DNA from: a virus
Strand: one strand, 5' to 3'
Length of the DNA stretch: 47,949 nt
IMG/VR virus record: IMGVR_UViG_3300027985_000960
Coordinates: 1 to 47,949 of that record
Under the pieces are notes generated by a model that worked only from the letters and a program-made list of their open reading frames with translations, was not told the origin of the DNA and searched no databases. Below are positions 42,831 to 47,949 of this stretch, one piece after another. The translations under genes and the position numbers were made by a program. The number at the start of each line of letters is the position of its first letter. The first letter of the stretch is position 1.

Positions 42831-43412
42831 ATGAAAGAGAGAATAATTAAATTTGTATCAGTAGCAATATTAGTAGTATTAGCTATGACATTTTACAAAC
42901 TATGGCAGTCATCAAGAGATGATGTTCGTAGGTGGGAAGAGAACTATAAACAAGTACAATCCGATTTAAGTGTAATACAGCTTGAATTGGGCGACTTTAA
43001 GGCGCACATGGATCAAAGTATAGACTCTGTATTAAAAGTGTCTAAAATCAAGCCTAAATGGGTAAAAAGCGTAACTGAAATAACAAACAATTACTCTGAC
43101 ACAGTTTATGTTGTTGCAAAGACAAAGAAAATTAACGACAGTCTGTACCTATGGAGCGACACTGTTGGGTGCGTTAAGGTTTGGGGAGACGTTAGAATTG
43201 AAGATAATGTGCCAACTGTAGCTATAAAAGAAAAGACATTTAAAAACAAATCTACTTTCATAAAGTATGACGCTAGAGCTAAACAGCCATTTCCAACAAA
43301 AAGGTTTGTGTTGTGGCATTGGAGACCATTCTGGAAAAGGAAGGGTAGGTTTGTGAAAGAGGTGACTGAGTGTGGAGAGACTAAATTTCATGAAGTTCAA
43401 GTGATTAGGTAG
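42831..43412 (+). CDS. Membrane-anchored protein, promoter-proximal gene of array 2 (DUF6549/spanin-like)
   Basis: 193 residues. A transmembrane anchor (about residues 7-26, FVSVAILVVLAMTFYKLW) is followed by a coiled coil (residues 28-75) and a strand-rich basic domain with RFVLWHWRPFWKRKGRF. The layout resembles phage proteins of the DUF6549 or Rz-like type that bridge the envelope at lysis. It ends 3 bases before attC-like element A. Confidence 0.6.
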   Translation: MKERIIKFVSVAILVVLAMTFYKLWQSSRDDVRRWEENYKQVQSDLSVIQLELGDFKAHMDQSIDSVLKVSKIKPKWVKSVTEITNNYSDTVYVVAKTKKINDSLYLWSDTVGCVKVWGDVRIEDNVPTVAIKEKTFKNKSTFIKYDARAKQPFPTKRFVLWHWRPFWKRKGRFVKEVTECGETKFHEVQVIR

Positions 43413-43415
43413 TGT

Positions 43416-43545
43416 CACCCTAACGTTCTGAATATGAAACGGTGGGATTTTACGCACCGACTTTGAAAATAATTACAAATGTAACTTAAATAGACTGGGC
43501 TAATTAGACACCCTGACACCCACTGTTTTATGTTTATTGTTAGGC
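43416..43545 (+). repeat. attC-like element A
   Basis: Left end CACCCTAACG; right end GTTAGGC at 43539. The arms AATATGAAACGGTGGG and CCCACTGTTTTATGTTTATT pair. The left end does not match its own right end but matches the overhang of element E (GTTAGGGTG). Positions 43420-43544 are repeated at 46583-46707 with one mismatch. Confidence 0.85.
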
Positions 43546-43589
43546 TTTCGTACTTTTTTAAAACAAATTTTAATCAATAATATAAAACA

Positions 43590-43940
43590 ATGGAAACTTT
43601 AAAAATTGAATTATCAGTTAAAGATTTAACTGAAATGGTAAAAGAAAATGTCGGAAATGCAGTTGCAAAATCGCTAAATGCTAATAAAGAACAAATTGAA
43701 AAATCAATTGACCAATATTTTAAAAAGTCAATTTATGACAACAAAGCATCTCAATTTGAAAATGCTTTAGATTGGGCTGTTGAAAATTCATTTAGGCATG
43801 GATTAGAACAAGCAATGACAGAGTTAAATTTTAAAGAATTAATAGCTCAAAAAGCTAAAGAAATTCTATCGGACAATAATTTTATTAAAGAATTGGCTGA
43901 AAAGAAAGTGCGGTCATCTCTTGGACTGCCGTCTCTTTAG
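43590..43940 (+). CDS. Cassette gene, hypothetical
   Basis: 116 residues, helical and Lys and Asn-rich (IELSVKDLTEMVKENVGNAVAKSL, then KASQFENALDWAVENSFRHGL). No domain is recognised. It lies between elements A and B, whose facing ends match over 9 bases, so it forms a complete cassette. Confidence 0.65.
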   Translation: METLKIELSVKDLTEMVKENVGNAVAKSLNANKEQIEKSIDQYFKKSIYDNKASQFENALDWAVENSFRHGLEQAMTELNFKELIAQKAKEILSDNNFIKELAEKKVRSSLGLPSL

Positions 43941-43944
43941 TATG

Positions 43945-44254
43945 AAGCCTAACGGCTTGTAATATGAAAATTTAAAAATACGGATTATGAAACACTACAG
44001 ATGCGGATATTGCGGAACACCAACAAATGAACAAGGCGACACTTTGAGCCTTGGCGAATGTAACAAACTAACAGAAGAGCAACTTAATAATGCCGAACTT
44101 GTACACGGCTATTGTTGCTACGAGGAACAGCAAGAAAGATTTCTAACAGTAACTAGAGATATGGCAACCGATGCTGGCGACTCCTCACTTGAAGGCGAGC
44201 GGTGGCGGTGGTAGGATGCTAGTATTTTTATTTTTTATATTACGTGTTACCACC
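43945..44254 (+). repeat. attC-like element B with a coding loop
   Basis: Left end AAGCCTAACG; right end GTTACCACC at 44246. The arms GTAATATGAAAATTTAAA and TTTATTTTTTATATTAC pair, as do AAATAC and GTATTT. The loop contains a complete 75-residue ORF (43987-44214), so the loop is about 240 bases. Confidence 0.7.
43987..44214 (+). CDS. In-loop cysteine-rich small protein
   Basis: 75 residues, starting MKHYRCGYCGTPTNEQGDTL, with a CxxC pair and two later Cys (GYCCYEEQQERF). A zinc-binding mini-protein is plausible. The leader TACGGATT before the ATG resembles the cassette leader. The ORF ends before the right arm of element B. The function is not known. Confidence 0.55.
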   Translation: MKHYRCGYCGTPTNEQGDTLSLGECNKLTEEQLNNAELVHGYCCYEEQQERFLTVTRDMATDAGDSSLEGERWRW

Positions 44255-44291
44255 AGTACGGCTTAATTATTAACAACTTAAATAAATTGAA

Positions 44292-44660
44292 ATGATAAAA
44301 ATTAACGCAGCAAAAGAGATACGAGAAAAGTTTGATTTTACCCACGTAGTAATATTAGGTATTGATAGCGAGGGTGGGCAGCACGTAGCAACCCACGGAC
44401 TAAGTAAACAAAACACCACCGACACCCAAATGGGTTATGATACGGTGTTAGCACCCGTTATTTTAGAAGAACTTAACGATGCTGAATTGCTTGAAATAGT
44501 AAATGACTTGCAAGGAGAAACGATTGCAGAAAGTAGTACAGTAAGGCAACTTGCAAAACAATATTTTGGTGGTGATTCGTTAACACAAATGATGTTTGTT
44601 GCACTAAAAGTATTACCGATTGTCGCAGAACGAATGAGATGTTATAGTCCGCACCTATAA
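44292..44660 (+). CDS. Cassette gene, hypothetical
   Basis: 122 residues, acidic, with a regular helix-strand pattern (FDFTHVVILGIDSEGGQHVATHGLSKQN). No family is recognised with certainty. It ends 2 bases before the left end of element C. Confidence 0.65.
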   Translation: MIKINAAKEIREKFDFTHVVILGIDSEGGQHVATHGLSKQNTTDTQMGYDTVLAPVILEELNDAELLEIVNDLQGETIAESSTVRQLAKQYFGGDSLTQMMFVALKVLPIVAERMRCYSPHL

Positions 44661-44662
44661 TG

Positions 44663-44795
44663 GGTGCTAACGTAAATAATAAATACAGTAACGACATGAA
44701 TATTATAGAAAAGATTATTAAAAAGTACGATGTACAAGCTATGCACAATGATAACTTTAGAAAAGAGTTATTGGATTTATTTAGTGTTAGCAACC
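44663..44795 (+). repeat. attC-like element C with coding loop
   Basis: Left end GGTGCTAACG; right end GTTAGCAACC at 44786. The arms GTAAATAATAAATACAGTAAC and GTTATTGGATTTATTTA pair loosely. An ORF at 44696 lies in the loop. Its left end matches the overhang of element B with one mismatch. Confidence 0.65.
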
Positions 44796-44809
44796 GTATT
44801 TTTAACTAA
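44696..44809 (+). CDS. In-loop mini-ORF crossing the recombination point
   Basis: 37 residues (MNIIEKIIKKYDVQAMHND at the start, then FRKELLDLFSVSNRIFN). The right arm is translated, and the GTT AGC of the right end is read as Val-Ser. It is short but resembles helical cassette peptides. Whether it is expressed is unknown. Confidence 0.4.
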   Translation: MNIIEKIIKKYDVQAMHNDNFRKELLDLFSVSNRIFN

Positions 44810-44823
44810 AACAGAATATACAA

Positions 44824-45546
44824 ATGAAATATATGGGAAATAAGAATCGGATAGCAAAAGAAATATTGCCGATTATACTTAAAGACAGAAAAGAAAACCA
44901 AACTTATGTTGAGCCGTTTTGTGGTGGATTAGGAACTATGGACAAGGTCATCGGCAATAGGATTGCAAATGATAAAAATAAATACTTGATAGCGATGTGG
45001 CGAGGGCTTCAAGAAAATCGTGAACGACCTTACCAAATAAGTAAAGATCTTTACTCTAAAGCAAGAACAGAGTATAACAACGGAACTAACATTGATTTTG
45101 ACGATTTCTTGATTGGATGGATTGGGTGGATGGGAAGCTATAACGGAAGATTTTTTGATGGTGGTTATTCTGGACATTGTGTAGGAAAAACAAAACGTGA
45201 TTATATAAGTGAGCAAATAAGGAACACAGAAAAACAGACTAACAAGATACAGGGGATTGATTTTAGAAGTTGTGATTATAGTGAATTTGAAATACCAAAT
45301 GAAAGTATAATTTATTGCGACATACCATACAAGGACACAAAGCAGTATGCAACTTCTAAAGGTTTTGACCACGTTTCGTTTTGGGATTGGTGCAGAGATA
45401 TGACAAAGCGAGGGCATCAAGTATTTATTTCTGAATACCAAGCACCTGACGATTTCATTTGCGTATGGCAAAAAGAAGTAACAAACTCAATGAATACAAC
45501 TAAAACTTATAAGCCTATGGAGAAGTTGTTTGTATATGGTGGGTAA
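44824..45546 (+). CDS. Dam-like DNA adenine methylase (D12 class)
   Basis: 240 residues. The N-terminus KYMGNKNRIAKEILP matches the SAM-binding K-G-K type opening, followed by motif I YVEPFCGGLGTMDKV. Motif IV is IIYCDIPYKDTKQY, with DIPY in place of DPPY. The enzyme methylates adenine N6. The stop codon TAA overlaps the left end of element D. It is an orphan methylase likely used against host restriction. Confidence 0.85.
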   Translation: MKYMGNKNRIAKEILPIILKDRKENQTYVEPFCGGLGTMDKVIGNRIANDKNKYLIAMWRGLQENRERPYQISKDLYSKARTEYNNGTNIDFDDFLIGWIGWMGSYNGRFFDGGYSGHCVGKTKRDYISEQIRNTEKQTNKIQGIDFRSCDYSEFEIPNESIIYCDIPYKDTKQYATSKGFDHVSFWDWCRDMTKRGHQVFISEYQAPDDFICVWQKEVTNSMNTTKTYKPMEKLFVYGG

Positions 45547-45732
45547 CGTAAATAATAAACACTGATTTTTAACGGATTAATAACGGATGAACATAGAAGA
45601 ACTAAGAAAACAGTACTTAACAGAGGTTGATGGTAGCAGCTACCTTGACTACACAGGTGTAAAAAGCGAGCAATACATACAATGGCTAGAACAACAGTTA
45701 GTAAAATTATTTGCTATACCTGTTGTTAGCTG
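45538..45732 (+). repeat. attC-like element D with coding loop
   Basis: Left end GGTGGGTAACG; right end GTTAGCTG at 45725. Arms are weaker than elsewhere; the best pairing is AAATAAT with ATTATTT. The loop contains a mini-ORF. The left end matches element C's overhang in 8 of 10 bases. Confidence 0.5.
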
Positions 45733-45733
45733 A
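45587..45733 (+). CDS. In-loop mini-ORF
   Basis: 48 residues (MNIEELRKQYLTEVDGSSYL at the start, then EQYIQWLEQQLVKLFAIP), ending Val-Val-Ser where the last GTT AGC belongs to the right end and TGA comes from the next cassette. The leader CACTGATTTTTAACGGATTAA is shared with the in-loop ORF of element F, which supports it as a real unit. Confidence 0.5.
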   Translation: MNIEELRKQYLTEVDGSSYLDYTGVKSEQYIQWLEQQLVKLFAIPVVS

Positions 45734-45774
45734 CTGGTGCGGAAAATTTAGTACAAACTTTAATAAAAGAACAA

Positions 45775-46536
45775 ATGATAGTAAAAGAAAAAATAGGGGA
45801 GCAATTTTTTGAATTAATACAAGGAGATTGTAATTTAATTGAAAATATACCGTGTTATGATTATATAATTAGCGATTTACCATATAATACTAATTATGCA
45901 AGTTGGGACAAAGGGGTTAAAGCTAATGAGGTATTTAATTTTAAAGCAAAAGGATATTTATTGTTTTGTGTACAACCTTTAACAACCGAACTGATTACCT
46001 CAAATATAAAACAATATAAGTACGATTTGGTATGGTGCAAGAATACATATAAGAGTAATTCATTTAAAACAAGAGTTGGTAGGCAACATGAAACAATACT
46101 TATATTTGGAGATTTACCTTATAACGCACAGCTTTTAAAAAGAACAGAAAAAGAAATGCAACGACTAAATTATGAACAGCGAAAAAAATATGAATATAAA
46201 AACCCAGGTAGTGTATTATTTTTTGATGCCATAAACAATCGCAATGGAAGCAGGACAGGACACCCAGCTGAAAAACCAGTAGCATTAATGGAGTGGTTGA
46301 TAAAAACTTATACAAATGAAGGCGATGTTATTTTTGACCCTTATATGGGTAGCGGAAGCACGGGTGTAGCTTGTAAAAATACCAACCGCAATTTTATTGG
46401 CATTGAAAAAGACGATAACTATTTTAATATAGCAGTAAGCCGAATTAGAGGAACTGAACCAAAACCCCAATTGGCTGATAAGCCAAAAGCGGGCGGGCTT
46501 TTTTCTTTTACGGATGAACCCACAAAGGCTGATTAA
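45775..46536 (+). CDS. DNA methyltransferase, beta-type
   Basis: 253 residues. Motif IV is IISDLPYNTNYASW, and the SAM motif is FDPYMGSGSTGVACKNTNR near the C-terminus, so motif IV precedes motif I. HPAEKPVALMEWLIKTYTNEGD is the conserved linker. Its leader, first ~10 residues, last ~15 residues and following 40 bases match those of the methyltransferase at 9246-10013, but the middle differs. It probably methylates phage DNA. Confidence 0.85.
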   Translation: MIVKEKIGEQFFELIQGDCNLIENIPCYDYIISDLPYNTNYASWDKGVKANEVFNFKAKGYLLFCVQPLTTELITSNIKQYKYDLVWCKNTYKSNSFKTRVGRQHETILIFGDLPYNAQLLKRTEKEMQRLNYEQRKKYEYKNPGSVLFFDAINNRNGSRTGHPAEKPVALMEWLIKTYTNEGDVIFDPYMGSGSTGVACKNTNRNFIGIEKDDNYFNIAVSRIRGTEPKPQLADKPKAGGLFSFTDEPTKAD

Positions 46537-46542
46537 AAGAGC

Positions 46543-46588
46543 GAATGTAGCACTTGCAGCTAACGGAATGTAGCACTTGCAGCTAACG
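46543..46588 (+). repeat. 23-base perfect tandem duplication
   Basis: The 23 bases at 46543-46565, ending GCAGCTAACG, recur without change at 46566-46588. Element E therefore has two candidate left ends. The same 23-base string occurs once at 10020-10042, before element 5. Confidence 0.9.
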
Positions 46589-46711
46589 TTCTGAATATGA
46601 AACGGTGGGATTTTACGCACCGACTTTGAAAATAATTACAAATGTAACTTAAATAGACTGGGCTAATTAGACACCCTGACACCCACTGTTTTATATTTAT
46701 TGTTAGGGTGC
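46556..46711 (+). repeat. attC-like element E
   Basis: Left end GCAGCTAACG (46556 or 46579); right end GTTAGGGTGC at 46702. The body is the same as element A. Its left end matches element D's overhang over 8 bases, and its right end matches the left ends of both F and A. Confidence 0.85.
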
Positions 46712-46721
46712 GTTAATTATT

Positions 46722-47045
46722 ATGCTTTACCGAAAATTGAAACGAACTTGGACGCACGGATATATCAATTATATGCCGAACTTCAAAAAGGCTTTTCCAG
46801 AACTTAACCAAGTAAGTAGTGAGGAAATGGCAGACCGATTTATTGAACTTGGATTAGATTACTTTACCGAAACAAAAACACCTGTTAAATGGTGGATTAG
46901 ATTTACTCTGCCATTTGCGTTATTGACAATGGTACTAATGTTTATAGGATTACCGATAGCCTTTTTGATTACAGGGCAATGGGGGTATGCTTTAGGTGAT
47001 AACAACTTTTTATACAACTGGCTTAAACAGCTTAGATTGTACTAA
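46722..47045 (+). CDS. Cassette gene, membrane protein
   Basis: 107 residues. After a helical N-terminus (SSEEMADRFIELGLDYFTET) a long hydrophobic region (residues about 65-92, FTLPFALLTMVLMFIGLPIAFLITG) may span the membrane once or twice. The ends of its cassette match over 10 bases. The function is unknown; membrane cargo could affect superinfection. Confidence 0.6.
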   Translation: MLYRKLKRTWTHGYINYMPNFKKAFPELNQVSSEEMADRFIELGLDYFTETKTPVKWWIRFTLPFALLTMVLMFIGLPIAFLITGQWGYALGDNNFLYNWLKQLRLY

Positions 47046-47046
47046 T

Positions 47047-47258
47047 GCACCCTAACGTTGAATGTATGCACTGATTTTTAACCGATTAAAAACACGAAAG
47101 ATGATAACGAAAGAAACAATAATGGAAGCATATTTATTTATGCGCAAAGAAAGCCAAAGCGTACCTAGCGAAACACTAGAGTTTATGAAAGATACCGCCC
47201 TTGCTGAATTGCAGAAATGTAAGGTTAAAAATTTGGGTATACATGGTGTTAGCAAGCC
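47047..47258 (+). repeat. attC-like element F with coding loop
   Basis: Left end GCACCCTAACG; right end GTTAGCAAGCC at 47248. The arms ATGTATGC and ATACAT, then ATTTTTAACC and GGTTAAAAATT, pair. The loop encodes most of an ORF that reads across the right end. Confidence 0.7.
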
Positions 47259-47361
47259 AAAGGGTACGTTTGTGCCTGACGATGTAAAGCTACCAAAAGA
47301 ACCAAGACCGATAAGTGTAAATACCCAAAGCGGTAAGCCAGTTACATTCAGGCACAAATGA
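47101..47361 (+). CDS. In-loop ORF fused to the next mini-cassette
   Basis: 86 residues from the ATG at 47101; the upstream in-frame ATG at 47062 lies in the left arm and is rejected. The first ~40 residues are helical (ETIMEAYLFMRKESQSVPSE). The arm and the GTT AGC are read as Gly-Val-Ser, and the tail (KPKGTFVPDDVKLPKEPRP) comes from a cassette of only about 110 bases. The tail would change if that cassette were exchanged. Confidence 0.5.
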   Translation: MITKETIMEAYLFMRKESQSVPSETLEFMKDTALAELQKCKVKNLGIHGVSKPKGTFVPDDVKLPKEPRPISVNTQSGKPVTFRHK

Positions 47362-47493
47362 TTGCTAACGTTTAGTATATGGCAAGGCAGGATTAAAAGC
47401 TGCAACCTACCGAACCAATAAAAAGTTAATTAGTAGCACAAAAATAGCAATACAGAACACGCCCCTGCTTTGCTATATACATTGTTATAGGGC
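47362..47493 (+). repeat. attC-like element G
   Basis: Left end TTGCTAACG; right end GTTATAGGGC at 47484. The arms TAGTATATGGCAAGGCAGG and CCTGCTTTGCTATATA pair well. The left end matches element F's overhang over 8 bases. Confidence 0.8.
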
Positions 47494-47503
47494 GTTTTTC
47501 TTT

Positions 47504-47707
47504 ATGATTATGATTTACGTATATGAGATTAATATAATGGATGCTGAAACTTACAAAGTAGCACATACCACCAGAAGTGAGGGTAAAAACCAAAAGGAAG
47601 CGGTTAAGAACTTTAGAAAGGAACAACCAGAGCTAAGAGCTAAATACATAGACAAAGGTGGTTTTTGCATTGGTTTGAAAAGAATATGCAAAGCTCCATT
47701 TCAGTAG
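47504..47707 (+). CDS. Cassette gene, hypothetical
   Basis: 67 residues. It looks like a small alpha-beta protein (YVYEINIMDAETYKVAHTT, EGKNQKEAVKNFRKEQPEL). The overhang and leader (GTTATAGGGCGTTTTT) match those of the zinc-ribbon cassette at 11471, yet the gene is different. It ends 9 bases before element H. Confidence 0.6.
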   Translation: MIMIYVYEINIMDAETYKVAHTTRSEGKNQKEAVKNFRKEQPELRAKYIDKGGFCIGLKRICKAPFQ

Positions 47708-47716
47708 GGATTAAAT

Positions 47717-47819
47717 GCCCTATAACGGATTGTGGTATGAAATCGAAACCGACAACACCGCAGCCCGAACAATGAGACTAAGCAAACAGAGGTTTTGTTT
47801 TATACCACTTGTTACCAAC
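47717..47819 (+). repeat. attC-like element H
   Basis: Left end GCCCTATAACG; right end GTTACCAACTGG at 47811. The arms GGTATGAAATCGAAACC and GGTTTTGTTTTATACC pair well. The left end matches G's overhang over 10 bases. Confidence 0.8.
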
Positions 47820-47878
47820 TGGCGGTTATCACGAACCTTGATTAAATGAACAGAAGTAATAATTAAATATTTTTAGCG

Positions 47879-47949
47879 ATGGGAATTGAAATAATTAATG
47901 ACACAAAAAAAGTAAAGGCAAGAAAAGCCCATGTATGTAACTGGTGTGG
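47879..47949 (+). CDS. Partial cassette gene, cut by the window end
   Basis: Only the first 23 residues are seen (MGIEIINDTKKV, then KARKAHVCNWCG). The Arg-Lys-x-His-x-Cys-x-x-Cys opening resembles small zinc-finger-like proteins common in phages. It begins about 60 bases after element H. The remainder lies outside the window. Confidence 0.5.
   Translation, partial: MGIEIINDTKKVKARKAHVCNWC

Larger units (their letters stand above)
43416..47949 (+). mobile_element. Array 2 of integron-like gene cassettes (open at the window end)
   Basis: Eight attC-like elements (A-H) with small genes, all in one orientation. Junction complementarity: 9 bases for A-B, 8 of 9 for B-C, 8 of 10 for C-D, 8 for D-E, 10 for E-F, 8 for F-G and 10 for G-H. 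The array continues beyond the window. Elements A and E are near-identical. No integrase is present. Confidence 0.8.

Noticed and set aside
47062-47100. Upstream start for the in-loop ORF of element F
   Set aside because: The ATG lies within the left arm of the element; the ATG at 47101 follows a leader shared with element D.
7183-47949. CRISPR array, because of regularly repeated elements
   Set aside because: The repeats are 60-300 bases long, differ in sequence, are spaced by genes and lack uniform repeat-spacer structure.

Overview
The window reads as most of the genome of a tailed siphovirus that infects a member of the Bacteroidota. It is AT-rich by eye and nearly all genes lie on the plus strand. 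Four promoters match the Bacteroidota pattern TTTG-N20-TAnnTTTG, start codons mostly lack Shine-Dalgarno sequences, and the primase-helicase carries a VirE_N-type domain typical of that phylum. No integrase, repressor or partition gene is visible, so the lifestyle cannot be decided here.

Layout. 1-327 is a non-coding leader with a promoter. 328-6626 holds early genes: small hypotheticals, a lipoprotein, a ThyX-like protein, a replisome-organiser-like protein and a primase-helicase. 6731-11660 is a first array of small accessory genes separated by attC-like inverted repeats. 11769-13725 holds small genes, a structured RNA region, a tRNA-Pro candidate and an HNH nuclease. 13860-20538 is the packaging and head module: small terminase, large terminase interrupted by an intein in its Walker A motif, portal, protease and capsid. 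20596-30226 is the neck and tail module: connectors, two tail-tube paralogues that flank an SGNH-hydrolase tail protein, a frameshifted tail chaperone and the tape measure. 30239-42703 holds tail tip, fibre, holin-like and amidase genes. 42831-47949 is a second attC-like array that runs off the end of the window.

The most striking feature is the pair of arrays. Sixteen elements (one truncated) have the organisation of integron attC sites: a left end NNNTAACG, imperfect inverted arms, and a right end GTT followed by a variable overhang. The overhang right of each GTT is complementary to the left end of the NEXT element, not only to its own. This holds at all 14 testable junctions and is perfect at 12. 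It is what cassette insertion between G and TT would produce. The cargo is small and accessory: four DNA methyltransferases, cysteine-rich mini-proteins, membrane proteins and a possible DUF2829/Tad2-like protein. Each array begins downstream of a consensus promoter and one promoter-proximal gene, as in an integron. No integron integrase is present, so the arrays resemble orphan attC clusters (CALINs), here inside a phage genome. Some elements carry small ORFs in the hairpin loop, four of which read through the recombination point in the same frame.

Together the phage encodes its own replication, packaging, head, tail and lysis functions. It appears to use two exchangeable cassette arrays to carry methylation and counter-defence genes.
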